From NCBI RefSeq assembly GCF_001661265.1, contig NW_017566999.1, positions 459,246-523,245 on the forward strand: a stretch of DNA of 64,000 nucleotides, given 5' to 3'. The notes beneath the pieces were generated by a model. It had not been told where the DNA came from. It saw nothing but the letters and a program-made list of their open reading frames with translations, and did no database searches. This DNA is from Saitoella complicata NRRL Y-17804. Its lineage: Eukaryota; Ascomycota; Saitoellomycetes; Saitoellales; Saitoellaceae. The translations under genes and the position numbers were made by a program. Positions 10,367 through 21,200 of the stretch are shown in pieces. Numbering within the stretch: position 1 is the first letter of the stretch; every line of letters begins with the position of its first letter.

Positions 10367-10894
10367 CTACAACCACCCCGGCCCCCCTCCCTCAACCCTA
10401 ACCCCCCCAACATCAAACCCCTCAATCCACAACTCATTAACAACCCTCCACCTACCGCCCGCAAACTTGCAATACTCCTCACTAACACTCGCCAAATTCC
10501 ACCGCTGCAGACGCCGCAAACATCCAATCACGGTTCCGATACGGTGGCGGCCAGTTTGGTCCATGAGGAGGACACCGTGGTTTTGTGCGCAGATCTCGAG
10601 AATGAGTTCCAACACCCGCTTCACACTCTCAGCACCAGCCCAGCCTTCCTCACTGTCGCCCTCCCCCACGACCGGTAAGCACACCAAGCTCACGCCCCGA
10701 TCCCTCGCCCATGTTTTTGTCACGGTCGATGGATCCTCGATGGCGAGCCAGATGATTGTGTGGAGGGGGAGGGTGTCGAGGAAGGGGAGGTTTATGCGGG
10801 AGGGCTGGGCGGAGCGGTAGAGGTTTGCTTCGACGTGAGCGAAGACTGGGGGGGGGATCAGGCGGGTGAAGGGCGCTGGGGGTTGTGATGTCAT
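10367..10894 (-). CDS. Oca/Siw14-family dual-specificity phosphatase-like protein, catalytic Cys missing
   Basis: The 175-residue protein has the layout of the fungal Oca/Siw14 family of atypical dual-specificity phosphatases. It has an N-terminal [17 protein letters not shown] motif and a C-terminal [19 protein letters not shown] block. Where active members have HCxxGxxR, this protein reads [10 protein letters not shown], with Asp in place of the catalytic Cys and the Gly and Arg kept. It is therefore expected to be catalytically dead, perhaps a scaffold in an Oca complex. The open frame continues upstream to 10984 through a low-complexity basic region; the ATG at 10894 directly precedes the conserved part and was preferred. 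Confidence 0.8.
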   Translation of the reverse strand: MTSQPPAPFTRLIPPPVFAHVEANLYRSAQPSRINLPFLDTLPLHTIIWLAIEDPSTVTKTWARDRGVSLVCLPVVGEGDSEEGWAGAESVKRVLELILEICAQNHGVLLMDQTGRHRIGTVIGCLRRLQRWNLASVSEEYCKFAGGRWRVVNELWIEGFDVGGVRVEGGGPGWL

Positions 10895-11075
10895 TGTTCT
10901 ACGTACGAGAGGAAAGAGGCCCTTCGTGAGTCTCCTCCTATCTTTTCTTTTGAGGACGAGAGGAAAGAGGGTTGATGGAGGCACCCCTGACTACTGCTCC
11001 GCCAAATTCCTCGACACCGTGTCTACGTTACACCCCGCCTCTCCTCTCCTCTCCGCTCCCCTCCCCTCCCATGCC
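10895..11075. promoter_or_regulatory. Divergent promoter with a 15-bp direct repeat
   Basis: The 181 bp between the Oca-like gene and KAE1 contains ACGAGAGGAAAGAGG twice, at 10905-10919 and 10956-10970, 51 bp apart. A long pyrimidine-rich tract (about 11030-11070) precedes the KAE1 ATG, as is common in fungal promoters. Confidence 0.55.
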
Positions 11076-12191
11076 ATGCCAAACACAACAGGCTACATCG
11101 CTATCGGCCTCGAAGGTTCCGCAAACAAACTCGGCGTCGGCATAATCTGCCACCCCTTCCCCCCAAACTCCCCCGCCCTCGTCCTCTCAAACCTCAGACA
11201 CACCTACATCACACCCCCCGGCTCCGGCTTCTTACCCCGTGATACCGCAAAACACCATAAAGCCTGGGTCGTGAGGTTGGTGCGACAAGCGTTGAAGGAG
11301 AGTGGTGTCAAGGTTCGGGAGGTTGATTGTATCTGTTTTACCCGGGGTCCGGGGATGGGTGCGCCCCTACAGTCTGTCGCATTAGCTGCGCGGACTTTGA
11401 GTCTCTTGTGGGATAAACCATTGGTCGGTGTGAACCACTGCATCGGACACATCGAAATGGGCCGCGAAATAACCGGCGCACAAAACCCCGTCGTACTCTA
11501 CGTCTCTGGCGGAAACACCCAAGTGATCGCATACTCTGCACAACGGTATCGCATTTTCGGGGAGACGCTCGATATTGCTGTTGGGAATTGTTTGGATCGG
11601 TTTGCGAGGTGTATTGGGGTTAGCAATGATCCGAGTCCGGGGTGGAATATTGAGCAGATGGCGAAGAAAGTCGAGGGTGGGGGGAGGTTGGTGGAGTTGC
11701 CGTATACGGTGAAGGGGATGGATTTGAGTATGAGTGGGGTGTTGAGCACGATCGAAGTCTTGGCCCAATCCATCGGCAAACCACTCAAACCCTCCAAATC
11801 TACCCCCCTCACCCCCGACGACAACAACGACCCCCTCACCCCCGAAGACCTCTGCTTCTCCCTCCAAGAAACCCTCTTCGCAATGCTCACAGAAATAACC
11901 GAACGCGCACTCTCTCACACATCGTCAACCTCAATCCTCATCGTCGGCGGTGTCGGCTGTAACTTGCGGCTACAAGAGATGATGAGCGATATGGCAAGAG
12001 CGAGGGGTGCGGAGGTGTTTGCGACGGATGAGAGGTTTTGTATCGATAATGGGATCATGATTGCGCAGGCTGGGTTGTTGGAGTGGAGGGGGTGGGGTGC
12101 GGGTGGGGAGGGAGGAAGAGGGGGGGTTGAGGGGAGTGGGGTTACGCAGAGGTTTAGGACGGATGAGGTGTTGGTCAAGTGGAGGGATTGA
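11076..12191 (+). CDS. KAE1: tRNA N6-threonylcarbamoyladenosine synthase subunit Kae1 (KEOPS)
   Basis: Kae1 is the catalytic subunit of the KEOPS complex, which transfers threonylcarbamoyl to A37 of ANN-decoding tRNAs. The 371-residue protein shows [17 protein letters not shown] at the start, [12 protein letters not shown], the metal-binding pair His121/His125 in [35 protein letters not shown] and a closing [15 protein letters not shown]. An insert rich in Pro, Ser and Thr near residues 240-260 ([20 protein letters not shown]) is extra to the core. The open frame extends upstream, but the fold begins right after the ATG at 11076. Coding-strand composition flips in blocks several times. Confidence 0.95.
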   Translation: MPNTTGYIAIGLEGSANKLGVGIICHPFPPNSPALVLSNLRHTYITPPGSGFLPRDTAKHHKAWVVRLVRQALKESGVKVREVDCICFTRGPGMGAPLQSVALAARTLSLLWDKPLVGVNHCIGHIEMGREITGAQNPVVLYVSGGNTQVIAYSAQRYRIFGETLDIAVGNCLDRFARCIGVSNDPSPGWNIEQMAKKVEGGGRLVELPYTVKGMDLSMSGVLSTIEVLAQSIGKPLKPSKSTPLTPDDNNDPLTPEDLCFSLQETLFAMLTEITERALSHTSSTSILIVGGVGCNLRLQEMMSDMARARGAEVFATDERFCIDNGIMIAQAGLLEWRGWGAGGEGGRGGVEGSGVTQRFRTDEVLVKWRD

Positions 12192-12484
12192 AAAGTCTTG
12201 TCGATGAGAAGATGTTGGAGTGTGCATTTGTGAGCCACACCGGCACCGCATACCCCGGGACCGTGAAGAATAGAAGCATCGATAATTGAATACAAGTTAT
12301 ATTGGTGTTCGTTCAGCAGCTGATGCGCGCGCCGCTCCAATGCACCCCAGCTCTCCTCCGATCTCCTCGTCTCGAGCTCCAGGTGCAGGATGCGCCGCTA
12401 TCCAAACCCTTCACCACACAGTCCCATTTTCACGGCCCCTCCTATTCTCTGTCGTACTCTTTATCATATCGTTTATCCTTCATC

Positions 12485-13038
12485 ATGTTGTTCTCCACCC
12501 TCGCTCCTCTTGCTCTGAGCTTCGTTGCTTTCTACGGGGTACTACGCTTGATCTTGTTGATTGACTGTTACCGCATATACTCACTTGTGAGTGGTACAGG
12601 TCGTCGTCTCAGGTGCTCCTCCGCCTACCACAGTCGTTGCTATGGGTTCCGCCGGTGTCACGCAAGTCATGGTACGCTGATTCGAAAGGATTGCACGGCT
12701 TGCATAATGCTTATCCTTTTCCTGCCGTACAGCCCACGGAGACCCCAACTTCAGCTCAGGGCTCGAACAAGAACTTTGGTTCCTTCATTGAGGGCGTCGT
12801 TAATGGTGTCGTCAGTCTTGCCGAAGGCAAAGCTGTTGCTGTATACCGCCCCTTCCCCTATCTACCCCGGATGTATGCTGACAATTGAGATTAGCAGGGG
12901 TCTACAATTGCGGCGTCCGCTATTCCGGTTGTTACTGAGAGGAAGGATTTGTGTTCGACATGTCACTCGCTCAATCGTCCGAATAGGGTTGCTACGGGGC
13001 ACGTCTCGACTGTTGAGGCTGCTTCTCCTACTGCGTAG
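12485..13038 (+). CDS. Putative small secreted protein, four exons
   Basis: Not a recognised family. Four exons (12485-12538, 12600-12671, 12733-12840, 12898-13038) join to a 124-residue protein through introns of 61, 61 and 57 bp. All introns are GT-AG and all fall between codons. The first 24 or so residues (MLFSTLAPLALSFVAFYG, then VVVSGA) form a hydrophobic signal peptide. The mature part is rich in Ala, Val, Thr and Ser, with a Gly/Val stretch (GSFIEGVVNGVVSLAEG) and one CSTCH motif near the C-terminus. No single ORF covers it, so it is easily missed. It converges on RAD18, 225 bp apart. The call rests on splice-site quality, in-phase joins and the signal peptide. Confidence 0.65.
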
Positions 13039-13263
13039 ACCGTGACTGTGGATGTCTGCGAACGTGGAGGTTGGAAAGGTGTCCTTTTTTGTATGAATGC
13101 TATGTGAATAGAATGCAATGATTTTCACCTTCGTTTAGTCCCTCGCTGCCATTCGCCAAACACAAACATAAATACCCGAAAAACACCAACAGCGCCGGCT
13201 TGTAAATGCTTGACCTAAAACAAACCCCATCTGACTCAAGCCCTATCCAACAGCAGATGTCCA

Positions 13264-14610
13264 TCATACTTGATCATCATTCGGTCCCCTGAATTCTTGG
13301 ATCTCCATGGCTTCGCGCGAGTCGACATTATCTTCACCTTCGGAATTATCGTCAATGTCGTCGTCGGAGCTGTCATCGACGACGCTGTTCACGATACTCT
13401 CGACGATACTCTCCACGTCATCATCCACATCTGGATCCTCCTTAACATCCTCAGCATCGGCAATCTTCACAACCTTCTCACCCCCACCCTCCTCCGCCTT
13501 AGTCTCTGCATCCTCCTCCTCCCTCTTCCGCTTCTTCCCCGCCCCCCTCGCCTTCGCAATGAGATCCTTGAAATCATCCTCATGCCTCCTCCCCCACCCC
13601 TCCAAATCCACCTCCCTCCCCTTCCCCTTCCCCTTCCCGACAATGCCGTCCAACCCCCTCACCTCTCCAGCAGCCATGGTGCGTTCCCACTCCCCCAACT
13701 CTCGTAGTAGTTCGCGTTTTGGTTTAGGGTGTAACGCGTCCAAATTCGCGTTCCATAACGAGACCCATTCTGCATGTCGACGTTGGAGAAGGGGTTTTGG
13801 GCCGTGGGTTGGGATGGATAGGGTTGAGAGGTGAGTGCGGAGTTTGGATTCGGTGTGCAGGGCGTAGTTTAGTTTCGGGAGGCGTTTCATGTCTGTGGGT
13901 GCCATACTTGTGCCGTTCGTGCGATTTCGAGTCATCCGGCCTTCGTCGACGCGTGGTGAGGGCTGGGGTTGAGGTGGAGGTGGTGCGGGTGATGACCGAC
14001 GACGAGGCGGAGGAGGAGGCGATGTGCGGCCACTTAGACATCGATCGAGATGTGCGTTCATTTCTGCTTCTTTTTTTGGTCGGGAGCAGACTGGACAGGG
14101 GACTAAACTGGGGTCCGACGTTGGTGGTTCTGGTTGTGGTTGTGGGGCTGCGGCGCGACGGGGTTGGCGGCGGGAGGGAGGGGGTGGGGAGGATGAGAGG
14201 TCGTAGATGTCGTTTGGGGTTGGTGGGGGGATGGTGGTGGAGTGTGGTGGTGTCCGATCTTTCCGTGCGAGATCCAGCAATTCTTGCCTACGCGCCCCAA
14301 CATTCAGCACCATAAGCACCTACAGACCTCATTACACTCACCTCTCTTTTCCCCAAACCTCCACAATCTCGGCAACAACCACATTCCTCCTCAACCGCAT
14401 CTCCTGCTCCGGACTCCTACACGTCGGGCATATCTGTTCGCTCGCGAGACATCTTCGGATACACAAAGAACAAAAGGTGTGCGAGCATGTTGTTATTAGG
14501 GGGGCTGTGAAGAAGTCTTTGCAGATTTGGCAGCGGAGGGAGGAGTCGAGGGAGGAGAGGGCGGGGAGGAGGGTTGGGGTCCAGTCTGAAGGGTCGGTGA
14601 TGTCGACCAT
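13264..14610 (-). CDS. RAD18: Postreplication repair E3 ubiquitin ligase Rad18
   Basis: With Rad6, Rad18 mono-ubiquitinates PCNA at stalled forks. Two exons (14342-14610 and 13264-14287) are joined across a 54-bp intron to a 430-residue protein. Residues about 27-65 are a C3HC4 RING finger (LRCQICKDFF, CSHTFCSLCIRRCL, CPTCRSPEQE). A UBZ-type C2HC zinc finger follows (PCPVCSRPKKEAEMNAHLDRC), then a SAP-like helical segment (LRTHLSTLSIPTHGPKPLLQ) and an acidic tail. The RING and the rest lie in different frames; the splice joins them inside codon AG|G, keeping frame. Confidence 0.93.
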
Positions 14611-15253
14611 GGTGGTGGGATAGCAGTGGAGGATGGTAGGGGGATGGGTTGATGGTGGTGAGGGAGCTGAACGGGGTTGGACTCGGTGGTGGAGTGCTCG
14701 TAATTACTTTGCAGCTCGACGACGCGTTTGGGCGCGCTCGCAACCGCCATGGAGTTATTAGTTAACTCCGGTTCAGTTAAATGGAATGCGCAAAAAGCAG
14801 GTAGGTCACTCCATAGAACCTTATCAAGCATTTAAAGGCTTACCCATGGTGTTCAGTACGGCCTTCAGGCAACCATTGTTTGTGATGATCAGCGTTTTGT
14901 AAGACACTGTAATTGCTCTCTACCTGGTTCCCAGCATGATTCAACTGTCCACAAGGATTTACCGCTGCACCTAGACCCAGACGCGTACTTGGGTCCCACC
15001 CAATACCTGCCTGAATTCAGCATACAGCAATACTATGTCGGTTGTCACTCCCTTCAAGCAGGATCAGCGAGATTCCCGTTCCTCCCACGGCTTCCCCCAG
15101 CAATGCAATCTTACGCACCCCCATGCAGGGGCTCACATGCCGTATACACCGCGGCCGTGCGCTCCTCGCAACACCCAAACTCACCACCAATTCGACAACC
15201 CATATACCCCTTTCAACGTTCATTACCAACGCCTATCTGACAAGAAGGCCACA
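14611..15253. promoter_or_regulatory. Divergent region RAD18/DYN1
   Basis: The 643 bp hold the promoters of RAD18 (leftward) and the dynein heavy chain (rightward). The dynein frame is open upstream of its chosen ATG to 15035, but that sequence is Pro/His/Gln-rich with no dynein homology. No RNA gene or repeat was seen. Confidence 0.4.
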
Positions 15254-18200
15254 ATGGACGTGGACGATACCCCGGGCTCCCCGGACCCGTCCATCGCCGC
15301 GGCAGCTGGTGATGGAACTACGAACGAGACGAGCCTCATTGACCTCGTCGATACCTCCGTCTTCATCGACTACCTGAAACAGTTGTGTCTGGTCACGTTG
15401 GGTGCGACCGAGTTCGATTTAGAGACCACTTTGCTGAGGAATACGGATACGGAGACGCGGTGTGCGAGGTTTATCGGGGATACGAGTGGTGGGAATGTAG
15501 CGTTGTATGTCGCTAAGGAGGCAGTCGAGGGAGATGGTAAGATGTTCGCGGCTTTCTCCTTTGAGATGCTGGCTTATGAATCCTACAGATACCAAGTTTA
15601 CGTATGCGCTCTCCACCGACTTGTCAAGCACACCCGCGACAGTTGCCTCACTCGCCCTAATCAAACGCGCAGCCGCCGTGCTTGACGCTTCCCAGCCCTT
15701 ACAGTCACAGCTCCAAATCGTCAACCTCCCCGGTCTCCGCTCCCCCTCCTCCTCCACCTCCGGCACCGGACCCACAACCGCCACCTCACCCTACGAAACC
15801 CTCCACAGCCTCATCCACCTCGCCATTGCCCCCTACTTTGACGCCTACGCCAAGGAAGGAGGAACCGAGAAACCTTCTGTTGAAGCTACAGCTGCGCCGG
15901 GGACGTCAGGAATCCCACAAACCAAAAAGAAGATTGCGGAGTTGGAACTCTCGCTCCTCCACTTGCAGCAAAACGTCCAAATCCCGGAAATCCAACTCGC
16001 GATTCACCCTACCATCGTTGCCGCCACCGCCGCTGCAAAGAATAAAGGTGTTGGGAGTGGCACGAAAGCTTCGGTGGGGGATTTGGATCCGGTGTTGGTG
16101 CAGGATCCGACGTTTTTGAATGGATTGCAGGGGAGTGTGGGGGGTTGGATCAAATCCATCCAAACAATCACCAAACTCGCACACAACCCCACACCCCTCA
16201 CATCCCCCACCACAACCCGTCCTGCCTCCTCCGAAGTATCGTTTTGGTTATCCCTCGAAACCGCACTCACCAACATCGACGCCCAACTCCGCTCGGAGGG
16301 GGTGAGCCTCACGTTGGAGGTTCTTAGGGCTGCGAAACGGTTTCATACGACTGTAAGTTTCATTGCGGATACGGGGCTTAAGGAGGCTGGGGAGGTTGTT
16401 GCGAGGTACAATTTACTCATGCGCGAGTTTCCGCTCGACGAGTTATTGTCCGCTACATCTCTCGAGCGGGTCGGGGAGGCAGTTATCGCGGTCTTCGGGC
16501 ATTTGTGTAGGAAGCTACGTGTTAGCCCCTACCCCATTCGCCGGGCGCTTCCGCTGGTGCAGGCTATTTCGGCGGATTTCGATGAGCGGATCGTGGGGTT
16601 GTTGAGAGCGAAACGGGTGATGCACTTATCGCACCCCGTATTCGAGACCCTAGCCACGCAATGGTCGAGTGTGTTTAGGATCTGGGATGAGCAGTATAAA
16701 GAATTCACCAACGTCGCGCGCGAGGTCTCGCGGAAACGCAGTGAGAAGTTTATTCCGATTAAGATTGGGGCGAGGCATGTCAAGACGCAGGAAAGACTCG
16801 AGTATGTACGCGCGTTTCGGAAGGGGCATGAACAGTTAAGGGAGACGATCGGGAGGGTTATTGCGGGTGCTGCTGGTGTTGGTGTTGGGGAGGAGGGGGA
16901 TGTGGAGAGTGAGGTCGTGCATGCGTATGAGGCGCTTAGGGATGTTGACGTGCTTGACGTGAGTCCGGAGGGAACGGAAGTGTGGTTCGCGGCTGAGACG
17001 ACATACACCTCCCGGATTTCGCATGTCGAGAATAGCATTATCCTCCGTCTTCGGGATCGACTCGGAACCGCACGGACCGCGAGCGAGATGTTTCGCGTGT
17101 TTTCGACGTTTAACGCGCTTTTTGTGAGGCCGAAGATTCGGGGCGCGATTGGGGAGTATCAGGCGCAGTTGATTGAGAACGTGAAGCGTGATATCCAGAA
17201 ATTGCATGATAAATTCAGGATGGGGTATGGAGGCTCAGATGAACGCGCAATGGCTCAGCTTAGGGATTTACCACCTATTTCGGGAGCGATCGTGTGGGCG
17301 AGACAGATTGAGAGGCAGTTGATGGCGTACATGGGGAGAGTTGAGGATGTACTTGGAAAAGGGTGGGAATTGTATGCGGAGGGACAAAAGCTCAAAGAGG
17401 AGAGTGATACCTTTCGCAAGAAGTTGGAGACGAGGGGGGTTTATGAACAATGGCTCGCGGAGGTACAAGGCAAGAACCTCGCGCTCCGTGGACGACTTTT
17501 CGAGATCGTACGGAATCGCGCGGCGGGGGGGACGTTGGAGCTCGTTGTTCATTTCGATCCGCAGGTGATTGCGTTGTTTAAGGAGGTACGGAATCTGGTG
17601 TGGTTGGGCTTTGCGGTACCGCATGCGATTAGCCATGTTTCGAAGGATGCGAAGAGGGTTTACCCGTTTGCTGTGAGTCTTATGGAGGGGGTTAGGACGT
17701 ATGGGCAGTCCACGCAAATTATTGGGGAGATGGGGGAGGTGAGGATGTTGTTGAATGGATACCAGGCTGATGTGCAAAAGTTGATTAAGGCTGGGTTGTG
17801 GATGAGGTGGGAGAGCTTTGTGCAGGCTTTCGATGCGCATTTGAGGCCGATATTGGGGGGTGGGGTCGAGGGGGGTGTGACTAGTACGAGGGAGAATAAG
17901 CATATCCAGTTCGTGCAGGATTTTGGTTCTGCCGTGTTGTTGCTGCAAACCAAGACGGATATGCTGGTTCGTGCGCATGTTGTTGTGGTGAAGGCGGTGA
18001 ACGAGTTGCGAACATGCAAGTACGATGCCGAAACCTTCCAGGGTTGCTTTAAGCGCGTTCAGGGAGCGATTGATCAGCTTAATTTGGAGAATTATGTTAA
18101 TCTTGAGCAGTGGGTTGAGAAGCTCAATGAGGAGATTGAGACGGTCTTGGCGGAGAGGTTGAGGGATGCGTTGGCCGTTTGGACAAAGACTTTTGTTGAT

Positions 18201-21200
18201 GGTGTGGCCGAGGAGGATGGGACGGCGCCGGTTATGCAAAAGTTGGTCCATGAGGTTACAATCCGCAATCAGGTCATTTACCTTGATCCGCCGGTCGAGT
18301 ACGCTCGCGCCAGCTGGTTCGCTCAGTTGCATAACTGGCTAGGCGTCGTGTGTAAGGTTGAGAAGATCCAGGCGTCGAGGTACGAGATGACTGCTGCCGT
18401 CAGCCAGCATAAGATCCCCGTGGTGTACGCCAATCTTCCGCTCAAGGTTGCCGAGACGCATCTCTCTGAGGCCTACAAAGCGATCGAGAAGAAACTCGGT
18501 GAGGTTTCGGCTTATGTTGACAAGTGGCTCCAGTTCCAGTCTTTGTGGGATCTGCAATCTGAGCACGTTTACGCCGTTCTCGGCGATGATCTCGGGAAGT
18601 GGCTTCAAATTCTTGGGGAAATCCGTAAATCGCGGGCTACCTTCGATACTTCTGATGTTTACCGTAGCTTTGGGCACATTACTGTTGATTACGAGCAGGT
18701 TCAGGGTAAAGTGAACGCGAAGTATGATGCTTGGCAGCGTGACATTATCCAGAAATTCGCTGCCAAATTGGGTAACCGTATGCGTGATTTCTTGGTTGAG
18801 ATCTCTCAGTCTCGCAATGATCTTGAGCAGCAGTCACTTGATTCTTCGTCTACTGCTCAAGCTGTGTCCTTCATCACTGTGGTGCAGAAATGCACGAGGA
18901 AGGTCATTGTTTGGGCACCTGAAGTCGAGATGTTCCAGAAGGGTCAAACGACTTTGTCGCGTCAGCGCTTCCAGTTCCCTAATGATTGGTTGTACGTTGA
19001 TCAGATTGAGGGTGAATGGTCTGCTTTGAATGAAATTTTGCGTCGCAAGACCAAGTTGGTGACTGACCAGTTGGGAGCTCTTCAGGCCAAAGTCGTAGCT
19101 GAACACAAGGTCGTTGCTCAGAAGATCTCGGAGACCGTTGCCGACTGGGAGGCTCGTAAGCCTGTCTCTGGTAGTATTAATCCTGTGGAGGCTACCCAGA
19201 TCCTGGCTTTCTTCAGCATGAAGCTGGGACAGTTGAAGCAGGACTACGACATGGTCGCCCGTGCCAAGGAGGCATTGAACCTTGACCTTTCTGGAAGCAA
19301 CCCCGTCGATTCGATCTTGGAGGAAGTGCAAGACTTCAAGTCTGTCTGGGCGGCATTGTCTACTATCTGGAGTTCTCTCCAGGACCTCAAGGATACCCAG
19401 TGGTCCGCAGTTGTTCCTCGGAAGGTGCGCCAGACTTTGGACAACCTCCTCAACATGACGAAGGAGATGCCCAGTCGCATGCGTCAGTACGCCGCATTTG
19501 AGTATGTGCAGGATGTCTTGCGTAAGCTTATCAAAATCAACCCGCTCCTCACTGATCTGAGTTCGGAAGCCATGCGTGAGCGTCACTGGCAATCATTGTT
19601 AAAGGGGCTTCGTGCATCTGGTCGTATTCATCTGCAGAGTATGACTTTGGGCACTGTCTGGGATTTGGATTTGACTACAAATGAGAAGGTTGTCCGGGAC
19701 GTTCTTTTGCAGGCTCAAGGCGAGATGGCTCTCGAAGAGTTCCTCAACCAGGTCCGTGAAACCTGGTCTGGCTACCCACTTGAGCTTGTCAACTATCAGA
19801 ACAAGTGCCGTCTTATCAAGGGCTGGGATGACCTCTTCGCAAAGTGCAGCGAGAACTTGAACTCGCTGACAGCGATGAGGCACTCGTCTTACTACCGCGT
19901 CTTCGAAGAGGAGGCGGCCGCCTGGGAAGATAAGCTCAACCGTGTTCATGTCTTGTTTGATGTCTGGATCGACGTCCAGCGTCAGTGGGTCTATCTGGAA
20001 GGTATCTTCACTGGCAATGCCGACATCAAGAACCTCTTACCTATGGAATCATCGCGTTTCCAGAACATTAACGCTGAGTTCATGTCGCTTATGAAGAAGG
20101 TCTACAAATCCCCCTTCGTCATGGATGTTCTGAATATTCCCGGTGTTCAAAAGTCCTTGGAACGCCTTGCCGATCTTCTCAGTAAGATCCAGAAGGCCCT
20201 CGGAGAGTATCTGGAGCGTGAGCGTTCCGCTTTCCCTCGGTTCTACTTCCTTGGAGATGAGGATCTGTTGGAAATCATCGGTAACAGCAGAGACGCTACT
20301 CGCATCCAGAAACACTTCAAGAAGATGTTTGCAGGAATCAACGGACTTATTTTCAATGATGACACCACTCTCATTCAGGGGTTCACCTCCAGTGAAGGTG
20401 AAGAAGTTAGACTTGCAGAAGAGATCTCTCTCGTCAAGCTCGCCAAGATCAACGAATGGCTGAGTGCGCTGGAAAGAAACATGAAACTCACCCTGGCTGG
20501 CTTGCTTGGGAGCGCTGTCAACGGATACCAAGAGAGGTTCATGTCGAATGATTTATCGGAAGAGAACATGCTGAGCTGGCTCGCCCAATACCCTGCGCAG
20601 CTCTCAACCCTCGCTGCTCAGGTAACTTGGACTTCTGCAGTCGAAGAAACACTTGCACGCACTGAACGCGGCGATGATTCATCGCCACTTGAGGATGTCG
20701 TTGGTCAAGTTGAACGTGTTCTTGGTCTATTGGCGTCGGCAGTGCTGAAAGACCTTGACCTTATCACCAGGAAGAAGTGCGAGCACTTGATCACGGAACT
20801 TGTGCACCAGCGCGATGTGGTTGCAAAACTGGATGCGAATTCGGTCACAACACCCACCGACTTCCGCTGGCTCTATCAGATGAGGTTCCACTACAAAACC
20901 GAAGGTGATATCCTTCAGCGCCTCAAGGTCAAAATGGCTAATGCTGTTTTTGAATACGGATACGAGTATCTGGGCGTCGGCGATCGCCTCGTGCAAACCC
21001 CTTTGACTGATCGTTGTTACCTCACCCTCACGCAGGCCCTCAGCCAGAGGCTTGGTGGATCGCCTTATGGCCCTGCTGGTACTGGAAAGACAGAATCGGT
21101 CAAGGCACTCGGTACGCAACTCGGTAGGTTCGTTCTTGTGTTCAACTGTGATGATACCTTTGACTTCCAGGCTATGGGAAGAATCTTCCTCGGTCTTTGT

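Noticed and set aside
12302-13045. 247-codon single ORF over the small secreted gene
   Set aside because: Reads through three introns in the wrong frame; the spliced model with a signal peptide is better supported.
17268-18332. 354-codon minus-strand open frame
   Set aside because: Antisense to the dynein tail region; composition mirrors the sense codons.
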